16,783 bases of DNA from Thermoanaerobaculales bacterium (GCA_025456385.1 JALOKS010000019.1:1-16783); one strand, 5' to 3'; shown: positions 1 to 7,165, counted from the first letter of the stretch. The notes: a model not told the origin generated them from the sequence alone. Program-made: numbers and translations.

Positions 1-606
1 GAATCTGACCCGGGCGCGGGTCCCCGCCGGCACGGCCGGCTTGTACCAGCGCGACTCGATCAGTGCGAGCATGCGCTCGACGTAGTAGGTGAACTGGAAG
101 TCGGAGGGGATGCCGGGGGCGGCGCCGCCGCCCGCTCCGCCGACCGACAGCCCACCGCCGCCACCGGTACCGCCGCCGCCGGCACCACCGCCGCCAGGCG
201 CGAGGTCATCGGCGGGCGGCGGGCTCGGCTCCGGCTCCGCCTCGGCCGTGGGCGCCGCCATCGCCCCGGCGCTCGACGGCGCCGTCCGGCGGGGGGCCGC
301 CGCAGCGGTGGCCGCCCGGCTGGGCTTCGGCACCGCGGTCGCGGGCGGCGCGGTCGGGCGCGGCGCGGGCGTCGAGCGTCGCGGCGCCGGCCCCGAGGCC
401 GACGCGCCGCCGGCAGGCGCCTGCGGACGCACGATCTTGACCGCCACCACCGGCAGCTGCACCGGCCGCGCCGGCGCCCGCCGCCCGACCAGGTAGCCGG
501 CCGCCGCCGCCCCGGCGTGCAGCAGCACCGCGACTGCCACCCACGGCAGCAGCCGCGGCCGCGCGCGCTCGCGATCGACGAGGATCTGGGAGACCGGGTC
601 CATCAT
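1..606 (-). CDS. TonB/TolA-like energy-transducing protein (3' end cut by window edge)
   Basis: The reading frame begins with two adjacent ATGs at 606 and 603 and stays open for 202 codons to the window edge. Visible parts are a cytoplasmic N-terminus, one membrane segment (about residues 20-40), a Pro/Ala-rich linker that would span the periplasm (about 44-136), a glycine-rich hinge (about 138-161), and the start of a TonB/TolA C-terminal domain with an E-S-R-W-Y-K-P motif near 184-190. In this family the N-terminal helix couples to the TolQR or ExbBD proton channel and the C-terminal domain contacts outer-membrane or Pal/TolB partners. It starts 5 bases after the tolR stop, so it is co-transcribed with the motor genes. 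TonB and TolA cannot be told apart here; tolB and pal downstream would favour TolA. Confidence 0.85.
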   Translation of the reverse strand, partial: MMDPVSQILVDRERARPRLLPWVAVAVLLHAGAAAAGYLVGRRAPARPVQLPVVAVKIVRPQAPAGGASASGPAPRRSTPAPRPTAPPATAVPKPSRAATAAAAPRRTAPSSAGAMAAPTAEAEPEPSPPPADDLAPGGGGAGGGGTGGGGGLSVGGAGGGAAPGIPSDFQFTYYVERMLALIESRWYKPAVPAGTRARVRF

Positions 607-611
607 CGGGC

Positions 612-1022
612 CTAGGCGCTCTCCGGCTGAGTCACCATTCCGACCTGCTCGACGCCGACCTGGTCGAGAACCGCGAGCACCTGGATGACGAAGCCGTACG
701 GCAGGCTCTCGTCCGCCTTGAGGAAGACCGGGCGCGGGCTTCCCGCGAGCTCGGCGCCCAGCCGGTCGGGGAGGAGCTTGAGGTGCACCGGCTCGTCGCC
801 GAGCAGGATGATCCGATCCGAGGTCAGGGTCAGGATGATGGGCTCGTCGCTCTTCGCGCTCAAGGCCGGCGCGTCCTGCTTCGGCAGGTTGACCTTGAGG
901 CCCTGCACCAGCATCGGCGCGGTGATGATGAAGATGATGAGCAGGACCAGCATCACGTCCACGAGGGGCGTGACGTTGATTTCAGCGAGGTCGCCGAGAT
1001 CGTCCGAGACTTTGCCTGCCAT
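612..1022 (-). CDS. tolR: TolR/ExbD family proton-channel subunit
   Basis: A 136-residue protein of normal length for the TolR/ExbD family. It has a short cytoplasmic N-terminus, one transmembrane helix (about 20-37) and a periplasmic C-terminal domain. The helix carries the family motif N-V-T-P-L-V-D-V with Asp22, the proton-conducting aspartate known to be essential in TolR and ExbD. With TolQ it forms the inner-membrane motor that uses proton motive force. Start is ATG at 1022; the Shine-Dalgarno sequence is weak and lies next to the large hairpin that separates this gene from tolQ. ExbD is the alternative name; the gene order Q-R-A-like leans to Tol. Confidence 0.93.
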   Translation of the reverse strand: MAGKVSDDLGDLAEINVTPLVDVMLVLLIIFIITAPMLVQGLKVNLPKQDAPALSAKSDEPIILTLTSDRIILLGDEPVHLKLLPDRLGAELAGSPRPVFLKADESLPYGFVIQVLAVLDQVGVEQVGMVTQPESA

Positions 1023-1037
1023 CGCTTACTCAAACCC

Positions 1038-1144
<107 letters not shown>

Positions 1145-1145
<1 letters not shown>

Positions 1146-1828
1146 CATGTGAAGTTGCGATCCACGAGGTTGACGAACTCGAGCTCGAAGTCCTCCATCC
1201 GGCGCCGCAGAACCCGCACCTTGGCGAGGAGGTGGTTGTAGGCCACCACCGCCGGGATCGCGGCCAGCAGACCCGCGGCCGTGTTGACGAGGGCCTCGGC
1301 GATGCCTGGCGCCACGGTCACGATCGAGGTCGACCCCGTGGCGCCGATGGCGTGGAAGGTGTTCATGATTCCCCACACGGTGCCGAAGAGCCCGATGAAC
1401 GGCGTCGCGCTCGCCGTCGTGGCCAGCATCGGCAGCGCCCGCTGCAGTCGCTCGACCTCGGCGCCGAGGGCGCGTTGGAGCGCCCGCTGCACGCCGTTGA
1501 TGCTCTTGAGCTTCAGCGTCGCGCCGGCCTCGCCCTCCCGTCGCTGGCTCCGGATCTGGGCCTCCAGCTCCGTGTAGCCGGCCTGGAACATCCCCGCCAG
1601 CGGCGACGCCCGGTGCTTGGAGGCGGTGGCCGCCGCCTCGTTCAGCCGCGAGGCCTCGCGGAAGACGCGGATGAAGCGGTCCGAGGCCCGGCCCGCCGCG
1701 CCGAGCTCCCGCCACTTGGCGAGAATCACCGACCACGAGGCGAGCGAGAAGACCACCAGGATGGCGAGCACGATCTTCGCCACCCAGCCCGTCTGCAGAA
1801 AGAACCTCAGGATCTCCACGGCGGGCAT
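1145..1828 (-). CDS. tolQ: TolQ/ExbB family proton-channel subunit
   Basis: A 227-residue protein when started at the ATG at 1828. The frame stays open to a GTG at 1903, but the extra 25 residues are low-complexity Gly/Arg and precede a canonical N-terminus (P-A-V-E-I-L-R-F-F-L-Q-T-G-W-V-A-K). It has a first membrane helix (about 14-36), a cytoplasmic region, then two helices with the conserved A-T-T-A-S-A-T-P-F-I-G-L-F-G-T-V-W-G-I-M motif of the MotA/TolQ/ExbB family. It forms the pentameric channel around TolR. It is the first gene of the minus-strand envelope operon; the gap to tolR is 122 bases, filled by a hairpin repeat. ExbB is the alternative assignment. Confidence 0.92.
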
Positions 1829-1896
1829 TGTATGCGATTCGCCGCCGCCGCCGCTCCGCCTCCCGGCCCGCCCGTGACCCCGGCCACCACCCCGAA

Positions 1897-1925
1897 TTGA
1901 CACCCGAAAGCCCCTGCGCTATAAC
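1897..1925 (+). promoter_or_regulatory. Promoter of tRNA-Phe
   Basis: A perfect -35 TTGACA at 1897-1902, a 17-base spacer and a -10 TATAAC at 1920-1925. The predicted transcription start near 1932 lies about 9 bases before the tRNA. It is the best sigma-70-type promoter in the window. Confidence 0.85.
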
Positions 1926-1940
1926 GCTCGAACCTGGTGT

Positions 1941-2016
<76 letters not shown>

Positions 2017-2032
2017 TCACCTCTCCCATCAG

Positions 2033-2057
2033 CCCCCGCCTCCGAGGCGGGGGTTTT
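2033..2057 (+). terminator. Rho-independent terminator of tRNA-Phe
   Basis: A GC-rich inverted repeat, CCCCCGCCTC against GAGGCGGGGG with a minimal loop (2033-2053), is followed by TTTT, 17 bases after the encoded CCA. The T-tract is short and is itself the first part of the inverted tRNA copy. Confidence 0.8.
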
Positions 2058-2071
2058 CAGTCCGCTGCTCT
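2054..2071 (-). repeat. 18-base inverted copy of the tRNA-Phe D/anticodon arm
   Basis: Read on the minus strand, this stretch equals tRNA-Phe positions 1961-1978, covering the 3' half of the D stem, the 5' side of the anticodon stem and most of the anticodon loop, with no mismatch. An 18-base perfect match 76 bases away is not expected by chance. Confidence 0.9.
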
Positions 2072-2316
2072 CCAGGGGCGTGTGAGGGCCTTTCTCCATG
2101 CCCGTTCCCGACGGCAGCCGTTCTGCCTTGGCACGTTCCACCCGCCCGGCACGCGAGACGCGCGCCCCACCGACCGACGCTCCTCCCCGCCCGCTGCCGG
2201 TGGCGGGCGGACACGGGAGCTGATGGCTGCCCCGGCCGCTGCCGACGGTCGCTGTCGCTGGAACGGCATCCGGGCACGGAGACGGGCACGGAAACGGAAA
2301 CGGATGCCGGCACCGC
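2072..2316. other. Non-coding gap between tRNA-Phe and the zinc-ribbon gene
   Basis: No convincing gene is seen; open frames here are Arg/Pro/Ala-rich artefacts of GC bias. It holds two hairpins: CCGCCCGC/GCGGGCGG at 2187-2210, and CGGCATCCG (2264-2272) against CGGATGCCG (2301-2309). The loop of the second is a short tandem repeat, CGGGCACGGAGA then CGGGCACGGAAA then CGGAAA, at 2271-2300. Confidence 0.6.
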
Positions 2317-2322
2317 TACAAT
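2317..2322 (+). promoter_or_regulatory. Probable -10 element for the zinc-ribbon gene
   Basis: TACAAT within GCTACAATG, 44 bases upstream of the chosen ATG. No good -35 is visible 16-18 bases upstream. It overlaps the first possible ATG at 2321, which argues that translation starts at 2366 instead. Confidence 0.5.
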
Positions 2323-2365
2323 GAGGCTGTCTGAGCCCACAGGCGGCAGACCCCCGGAGAACCCC

Positions 2366-2806
2366 ATGAGCGACCGCAAGTACCGCCACCGCGGGTATCA
2401 GGACGACGATCGGGAGCGGGAGCGCCAGCGGCAGGAGCACGAGCGCCCGAAGACCGACGGCGTCACGCGCTACGACGGCGCGCCGCGGGGGCGGGGCGTC
2501 GGCGCGCCCACCGCCGTCGCCTTCAGGTGCGCGCGCTGCGGCCACGAGCTCGGCGACGGCGCGGTCGCCAAGGCGAGCACCTGCCCGTCCTGCGGCTCGG
2601 CCCTCCACGCCTGCGCCAACTGCAGCTTCTTCGACACCGGCTCGCGCTTCGAGTGCAAGAAGCCGATCGCGAAGCGGATCGAGAGCAAGACCGCGGCCAA
2701 CGACTGCTCCTTCTTCAAGCCGAAGACGGTGCGCGACCTCCGGGCGGCCCAGCCCGAGAAGGCGGTCGACGCGCGCTCGGCCTTCGACGCACTGTTCAAG
2801 AAGTAA
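2366..2806 (+). CDS. Small zinc-ribbon protein of unknown function
   Basis: A 146-residue protein. The ATG at 2366 is chosen because GGAG at 2356-2359 sits 6 bases upstream and a -10-like box overlaps the earlier ATG at 2321. The first 45 residues are charged and probably disordered (an Asp/Arg/Glu/Gln run at about 10-30). The core has eight cysteines: C55-x2-C58, C73-x2-C76, C83-x2-C86, C97 and C114, arranged as a zinc ribbon followed by a second probable metal site containing the motif C-S-F-F twice (86-89 and 114-117). This resembles unnamed conserved proteins in related lineages; a nucleic-acid or protein-binding role is only a guess. It is a single gene facing the MFS transporter, and its TAA stop lies inside a hairpin. 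Confidence 0.85.
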   Translation: MSDRKYRHRGYQDDDRERERQRQEHERPKTDGVTRYDGAPRGRGVGAPTAVAFRCARCGHELGDGAVAKASTCPSCGSALHACANCSFFDTGSRFECKKPIAKRIESKTAANDCSFFKPKTVRDLRAAQPEKAVDARSAFDALFKK

Positions 2807-2876
2807 TTTCGGCGCCGTGCGCCGAAATTACAAAGGCTCGAGGTCAGACTGACGGCCGTCAGTCTGACTTCGAGCC
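2803..2876. repeat. Double hairpin at convergent gene ends, carrying both stop codons
   Basis: The first hairpin has a perfect 13-base stem, GTAATTTCGGCGC (2803-2815) against 2819-2831, with a 3-base loop; it contains the TAA of the zinc-ribbon gene. The second is a 42-base palindrome (2835-2876) with 21-base arms and one G/T mismatch; it contains the TGA of the MFS gene on the minus strand. Inside it are two tandem quasi-palindromes, GTCAGACTGAC and GTCAGTCTGAC. It probably acts as a bidirectional terminator or mRNA 3'-end stabiliser; a mobile-repeat origin is possible. Confidence 0.9.
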
Positions 2877-4160
2877 GGCGGTAATCGTCTCCAGCCCGTG
2901 GGCGTTGGGACCGGTCTCCTCGCGCCGCAACCAGATGGCGAAGGCGAGGGCCAGGAAGCCGAGAACCGAGAAGATCCACATCCCGGGCGCGTAGCCCATC
3001 GGGTTCGCCGAGCTCGCCGCGAAGACGTCGTTGGTACGTCCGATGGCCCAGTTCATGCCGGCGACGCCGATCTGCTGGATCAGCGTCATCACCGCGTAGG
3101 CGGTGCCGAGCCGGCGCTCCTCGACGATGTAGGCCACTGACGGCCACATCACCGCCGGGATCAGGGAGAAGGCCACGCCCATCATCACGATCGGCACCCA
3201 CAACGGCGCCACGTGGTAGGCCATCATCAGGTACACCGGCATGAGCAGGAACGAGCCCGCCGCCATGAACAGGGCGCGTTTGCCGACCTTGTCGACCAGC
3301 AGGCCGAAGAGCGGGGTGGCGAACATGGCCGCGAAAGGCAGCACGCTGTTGAACTGACCGGCCGCCTGCCGGCTCAGCTCCCAGGACTCCATGAAGAACT
3401 TGATGGCGAAGGAGCGGAACGGGAAGATCGCCGAGTAGAAGGTCACGCACAGGGCCACCACGAGCCAGAACGAGCGGCTGAAGACGAAGAGGTCGGAGAG
3501 CACGAGCTTGTCCACCGCCCCCGCCTTGCCGAGACCGTAGCGCTGCGCGGCGATCCTCTCGAGCACCGCATAGGCCGCCGCCGCGATGACGCACAGCAGC
3601 CCGATCGCGGCCGCCACGACCAGGGGACCCCGCCACCCCGTGTAGGCGAACTCGGCCCACGTCGGCGACCAGTCCGCCGACACCGAGCCGAGCCGCGCGA
3701 TCGTCAGGTTGATGCCGAAGGCGAAGCTGAGCTCGCGCCCCTTGAACCACTTGGCGAGCGCGGTGGTGATGGCGACGATCAGCGGCTCCGAGCCGATCCC
3801 GAGCAGGAAGCGCGCGGCGAGCATCAGGCTGAGGTCCGAGGTCGCGGCGTTGACCAGCGCAGCGACCGTGCAGATGGCCGCGAAGAGGAGCGTCGACCGC
3901 GCGGTGCCGAACTTGTCGATGATGACGCCGCCGATCAGGAGCACGATCACGGCCGCGATGCTGTACACGGAGTAGAGCTGGCCGATGTTCTCGTCGGAGA
4001 AGCCGAGGTCCGACTTCAAGAGATCGGCGATCGGAGCGATCGAATCGTAGACGTAGTAGTTCGAGAACATCGCCAGGCTGATGATGATCAGCACCAGCCA
4101 CCGGTAGGCGGGCGAGGGCTGCGGCTGGGCGGTCTCGACGCTCGGCTTCGTCTCGCTCAT
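2859..4160 (-). CDS. MFS transporter, MFSD1-like
   Basis: A 433-residue, 12-helix major facilitator. The ATG at 4160 is chosen over an upstream start at 4229: it has GGAGGA a few bases upstream, and a TACAAT -10 box at 4198-4193 lies between the two. Segments recall eukaryotic MFSD1, a lysosomal dipeptide transporter: N-Y-Y-V-Y-D-S-I-A-P near 34-43, I-D-K-F-G after helix 2 (81-85), R-F-L-L-G-I-G-S-E near 117-125, W-F-K-G-R-E-L (138-144), and G-L-L-V-D-K-V-G-K (286-294). The last is the MFS loop motif of the second half. It sits in the inner membrane. The substrate is unknown; a small peptide or organic anion is possible. The stop codon lies within a 42-base palindrome. Confidence 0.9.
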   Translation of the reverse strand: MSETKPSVETAQPQPSPAYRWLVLIIISLAMFSNYYVYDSIAPIADLLKSDLGFSDENIGQLYSVYSIAAVIVLLIGGVIIDKFGTARSTLLFAAICTVAALVNAATSDLSLMLAARFLLGIGSEPLIVAITTALAKWFKGRELSFAFGINLTIARLGSVSADWSPTWAEFAYTGWRGPLVVAAAIGLLCVIAAAAYAVLERIAAQRYGLGKAGAVDKLVLSDLFVFSRSFWLVVALCVTFYSAIFPFRSFAIKFFMESWELSRQAAGQFNSVLPFAAMFATPLFGLLVDKVGKRALFMAAGSFLLMPVYLMMAYHVAPLWVPIVMMGVAFSLIPAVMWPSVAYIVEERRLGTAYAVMTLIQQIGVAGMNWAIGRTNDVFAASSANPMGYAPGMWIFSVLGFLALAFAIWLRREETGPNAHGLETITAGSKSD

Positions 4161-4192
4161 CGATGGGTCCTCCGGGGCGGCGGCGCCCGCGC

Positions 4193-4198
4193 ATTGTA
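4193..4198 (-). promoter_or_regulatory. Probable -10 element for the MFS gene
   Basis: On the minus strand this reads TACAAT within GCTACAATG, identical to the nine-base box ahead of the zinc-ribbon gene. It would place transcription start near 4187, giving a leader of about 27 bases to the ATG at 4160. No convincing -35 is seen. Confidence 0.5.
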
Positions 4199-4259
4199 GC
4201 CCGCCGGCGCGGCGGCGCCACCCGGCCACGGCCGCGCGGGAAGACTGTATCTCCGAATG

Positions 4260-4269
4260 GTGTTATACT
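4260..4269 (+). promoter_or_regulatory. Extended -10 promoter of the phosphoesterase gene
   Basis: TGTTATACT is an extended -10 (TG, one base, then TATACT at 4264-4269). A weak -35 AAGACT lies 17 bases upstream at 4241-4246. Transcription would begin near 4276, so the ATG at 4257 could not be used from this promoter. Confidence 0.6.
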
Positions 4270-4322
4270 CGCTCGAGATCCGTGGCGCCTCGGCGACCGC
4301 GGTCGCCGGAGGATCACGGAAG

Positions 4323-5174
4323 TTGCTGACCCGCCGCCATTTCCTAAGAAATGCCAGTCTGACCGCCGCGAGCTCCCTCGGCCTCACCGGGTACGGCTTC
4401 GCCGCGGCTCTCGAGCTGCCGGGGCTGCGCCGGCGCAGCCTCCACCTGCCGGCCCTGCCCGCCGCCTGGGACGGCCTGCGCATCCTCCAGATCTCCGACG
4501 TGCACGCGGGTCCCTACATGGGGGTCGAGCGCATGGCGCGCCTGCGCGACCACGCTCTCGGCCTGAACCCCGACCTCATCGTCTTCACCGGCGACCAGAT
4601 GGACCGGCGCGACTCCGACGCCGAGCTCTTCGCCGCCGGCTTCACCGGCATCGATGCACCGCTCGGCGTGTGGGGCGTTCTCGGCAACCACGACCACTTC
4701 ATCGACCCGGCGCGCTCCGAGTGGGCGCTGCGCGCGGCCGGGATCGAGCCGCTGGTCAACCGCGGCGTCACCTTCGAACGCGACGGCGCGAGCCTCGCCC
4801 TCGTCGGCGTCGACGACCTCGGCGCGACCCGCGCCCGCGGGCCCGATTTCGCGGTCCTCGGCTCGTTCCCGACCTCGTTCCGGATCTGCCTCTGCCACCA
4901 ACCCCAGGGCTGGCACCAGGCGGCCGCCGCCGGCGCCCACCTGACGCTGGCCGGCCACACCCACGGCGGGCAGATCGCACTCACCGGTCGAACCCTCAAC
5001 CCGGCCCGCCTGAGCACGCGCTACATCGCCGGCCCCTACCGCCGGGACGAGGCCTTCCTCTACGTGTCGCGCGGCGTCGGCGTCGGCGCGGTGCCGGTCC
5101 GCGTCGGAGCGCCGCCGGAGATCGACCTCCTCACGCTCCGCAGCGCGACCGCCAGTTTGAGGGCCGTCGCATAA
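4323..5174 (+). CDS. Tat-exported calcineurin-like metallophosphoesterase (YkuE/YaeI type)
   Basis: A 283-residue protein started at TTG 4323. GGAGGA at 4308-4313 precedes it by 9 bases, and the start directly yields a twin-arginine signal peptide (T-R-R-H-F-L-R at 3-9, then a hydrophobic stretch to about 30). An ATG at 4257 is in frame but lies upstream of the likely transcription start. The metallophosphoesterase motifs are all present: D59-x-H61, G90-D91 with D94, G121-N122-H123-D124, H192, and G-H-T-H-G-G-Q at 211-217, giving a two-metal site. Relatives include B. subtilis YkuE (a Tat substrate), E. coli YaeI and LpxG-type lipid A pyrophosphatases. The enzyme should act in the periplasm or at the membrane face; the substrate is unknown. 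Confidence 0.9.
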   Translation: MLTRRHFLRNASLTAASSLGLTGYGFAAALELPGLRRRSLHLPALPAAWDGLRILQISDVHAGPYMGVERMARLRDHALGLNPDLIVFTGDQMDRRDSDAELFAAGFTGIDAPLGVWGVLGNHDHFIDPARSEWALRAAGIEPLVNRGVTFERDGASLALVGVDDLGATRARGPDFAVLGSFPTSFRICLCHQPQGWHQAAAAGAHLTLAGHTHGGQIALTGRTLNPARLSTRYIAGPYRRDEAFLYVSRGVGVGAVPVRVGAPPEIDLLTLRSATASLRAVA

Positions 5175-5351
5175 GACGTTCAAACGTTAGAACGTTACAC
5201 GTTCGAACGTTCCGCCCGCCCACCCGAGTTGCATTCGAGCAGCGCGCAGGGTACTCAAGGATCGGTGGCCCCGTTGAGCCCGCGCATCGCAATGAGCCGG
5301 TGCCTCCAGGTCTCAACGTTCTAACGTTCAACGTTCGAACGTTCGAACGAT
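5175..5351. repeat. Paired ACGTT array (5+5 units) at convergent gene ends
   Basis: In the left array (5175-5212) ACGTT begins at 5176, 5184, 5192, 5199 and 5207, with periods 8, 8, 7, 8. In the right array ACGTT begins at 5316, 5324, 5331 and 5339, plus ACGAT at 5347, with periods 8, 7, 8, 8: the exact mirror. The arrays are imperfect inverted copies separated by about 103 bases of ordinary GC-rich sequence without a gene. The element starts right after the phosphoesterase TAA and ends 10 bases before the fmdB-like stop. It could act as a bidirectional terminator, a protein-binding array or a dispersed repeat. Confidence 0.9.
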
Positions 5352-5360
5352 GTGCGTCGG

Positions 5361-5849
5361 CTACATCGGATAGATGCCGTCGTCCCGGGTCGGCGCGCCG
5401 CCCCCGAAGCCGCCCCCCTCCTCCCCCATCTCCTCCTCGATGGCGTCGCCCATCTCCTCCTCGACCTTCTCCGGGTCCTCGCCGGCCTCGAGGCGGCGGA
5501 TCATCTCCTCCATTGCCGGCGTCACGGGCTCGCCGGCGATCTCGGTCATGCGCCGCACCGCCGCCGCCATCGCCCGCGGGTCGCCCTCGTCCATGCCCTC
5601 GAGCTCGGCCGCGAGGCGCATCATCTCGCGCTCCATCCGCGGGTCGTCGGCGGCGCCGTCACCCACAGCGCCGGCTGATGACTCGGCGCTCTTCCGGCTG
5701 CCGGCCGCGACCCCGAAGCGCGAGGGCACCCGCTTGAGGTTCCGGGCCCGGCATTTCGGGCAGGTCGGCACCTTGGTCGGCGCCACCGAGAAGGAGTGGA
5801 AGCTGTAGATCCGGTTGCAGGCCGCGCAGAAGAACTCGTAGATCGGCAT
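5361..5849 (-). CDS. FmdB-type zinc-ribbon protein with acidic tail
   Basis: A 162-residue protein from ATG 5849, which overlaps the hflX TGA by one base; a GGAGG lies 6 bases upstream, so translation is coupled. The N-terminus is the FmdB/CxxC_CXXC_SSSS regulatory-type ribbon, M-P-I-Y-E-F-F-C, with C8, C11, C30 and C33 binding one zinc. A glycine/serine linker follows, then a Met/Glu-rich helical region (about 70-140) and a Gly-rich acidic tail. FmdB proteins are usually 70-110 residues, so the tail is an extension. Function in the family is poorly known (putative regulators). It is the last gene of a four-gene minus-strand operon. Confidence 0.85.
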   Translation of the reverse strand: MPIYEFFCAACNRIYSFHSFSVAPTKVPTCPKCRARNLKRVPSRFGVAAGSRKSAESSAGAVGDGAADDPRMEREMMRLAAELEGMDEGDPRAMAAAVRRMTEIAGEPVTPAMEEMIRRLEAGEDPEKVEEEMGDAIEEEMGEEGGGFGGGAPTRDDGIYPM

Positions 5850-7162
5850 CACGCCCCTCCGTGGGCCGCGCCGCCGTCCCAGCGGCGGACTCGGTAGGCC
5901 TCGAGGCCGCTCTCCGTGAGGGCTCCCGGCCCGACCCGGAGCGCGATCTGGAGCGCCTCATCCTCGAAGCGCCGCGCGAGCTGGTGCGGCATCGCGACGG
6001 CACGCTGCACCAGCGCCGCCTCGGCCAGCGGCACCCGCAGGATCGCGACGTCCGGCGCCTGCAGGATGGCGGTCCGGATCGCCTGCCGGAGTTTGTCGAC
6101 GCCCTCGCCGGTCACCGCCGAGACCACAGCCCCCGTCCCGTTTCCGATCCCCGTCCGCGGCGGCGCGGCCACCAGGTCGATCTTGTTGAGCACCACCATG
6201 GTCCGCTCCCGCTCCACGCCGAGCCCGGCGAGCACCTCGTCGCCGACCCGCAGCTGCTCCTCCCAGGTCGGGTGGGCGCAATCGACGACGTGCAGCACCA
6301 GGTCCGCCCGCGCCGTCTCCTCGAGGGTCGAGCGGAACGGCGCCACGAGGTCGTGCGGCAGCTTGCGGATGAAGCCAACGGTGTCGGTGATGACGGCCGT
6401 CAGGTCCTCGCCGAGGCCAACCCTCCGCGCGCGCGGGTCGAGGGTCGCGAACAGCCGGTCCTCGACCCGCACGTCGGCGCCGGTCAGGCGCCGGAAGAGC
6501 GACGACTTGCCGGCGTTGGTGTAGCCGACCAGCGCGACCGTCGGCAGGTCGGCGCGCCGCTCCCGGCGCAGGCGCCGGTCGCGCTCGATGACCTCGAGCT
6601 TGGTCTTGAGCTGCGCCATCCGCCGGTTGATGAGCCGGCGGTCGATCTCGAGCTGGGTCTCGCCGACGCCCCGGGTGCCGATGCCGCCGGCCTGGCGCGA
6701 CAGGTGCCGCCAGCGCCGGGTCAGGCGGGGCAGGAGGTAGCTGAGCTGCGCCAGCTCGACCTGGGTCTGCGCCTCGCGGCTGCGGGCGTGCTGCGCGAAG
6801 ATGTCGAGGATGACGGCCGAGCGGTCGAGCACCTTGACCGCGCGCGGCAGCTCGCGCTCGAGGTTGCGCACCTGGGAGGCCGTCAGGTCCTCGTCGAAGA
6901 CCACCGAGTCGACCGCCAGCTCGCCGCAGCGCGCGGCGAGCTCGTTGAGGAAGCCGCTGCCGATCAGGGTCGCGGGGTCCGGCTTCGGTCGCTCCTGGGA
7001 GGCCCTCCCCACGACGAGGCCGCCCGCCGTGTCGACCAGGCGCCCGAGCTCGTCGAGGTGCTCCTCGACGACGGCGCGGGACAGGCCGCCGACGATCAGG
7101 GCGACCAGGAAGGTCCGCTCGCGCCGCTCCGGATCGGGCTCGTGCACCGGGACCGGGACCAT
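5849..7162 (-). CDS. hflX: Ribosome-associated GTPase HflX
   Basis: A 437-residue protein. ATG at 7162 is preferred; a GTG one codon upstream is equally possible. It has the N-terminal HflX nucleotide-binding domain (about 15-130), a helical linker (about 130-205) containing G-G-I-G-T-R-G-V-G-E-T-Q-L-E, and the G domain from about 206, with P-loop G-Y-T-N-A-G-K-S (213-220), D-T-V-G-F switch motif and N-K-I-D. HflX splits stalled or stress-inactivated 70S ribosomes into subunits and hydrolyses GTP. It starts 3 bases after the aminotransferase-like stop and overlaps the FmdB-like gene, so the three are made together. Length and motifs are normal. Confidence 0.96.
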   Translation of the reverse strand: MVPVPVHEPDPERRERTFLVALIVGGLSRAVVEEHLDELGRLVDTAGGLVVGRASQERPKPDPATLIGSGFLNELAARCGELAVDSVVFDEDLTASQVRNLERELPRAVKVLDRSAVILDIFAQHARSREAQTQVELAQLSYLLPRLTRRWRHLSRQAGGIGTRGVGETQLEIDRRLINRRMAQLKTKLEVIERDRRLRRERRADLPTVALVGYTNAGKSSLFRRLTGADVRVEDRLFATLDPRARRVGLGEDLTAVITDTVGFIRKLPHDLVAPFRSTLEETARADLVLHVVDCAHPTWEEQLRVGDEVLAGLGVERERTMVVLNKIDLVAAPPRTGIGNGTGAVVSAVTGEGVDKLRQAIRTAILQAPDVAILRVPLAEAALVQRAVAMPHQLARRFEDEALQIALRVGPGALTESGLEAYRVRRWDGGAAHGGA

Positions 7163-7165
7163 CAC

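Noticed and set aside
206..544. 112-residue minus-strand Gly/Ala/Arg-rich ORF
   Set aside because: It is a different frame of the TonB/TolA-like gene; the frame from 606 has a membrane helix and a TonB C-terminal motif.
1826..1832. TACAAT on the minus strand as a tolQ promoter -10
   Set aside because: It overlaps the chosen ATG, so the transcript would start inside the gene; it is a chance match or belongs to a minor start.
2082..2324. Possible small gene between tRNA-Phe and the zinc-ribbon gene
   Set aside because: Arg/Pro/Ala-rich product, no Shine-Dalgarno, no motif, and it ends inside a -10 box.
5175..5351. CRISPR array
   Set aside because: The units are only 7-8 bases apart with no unique spacers between them; the single 103-base gap is not a spacer series.
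6130..6165. Possible repeat insertion in hflX (T-G-I-G-N-G-T-G)
   Set aside because: The segment has simple GGGAC-like repetition, but the protein length and the flanking N-K-I-D and S-A-V-T-G-E-G motifs are normal, so there is no clear insertion.
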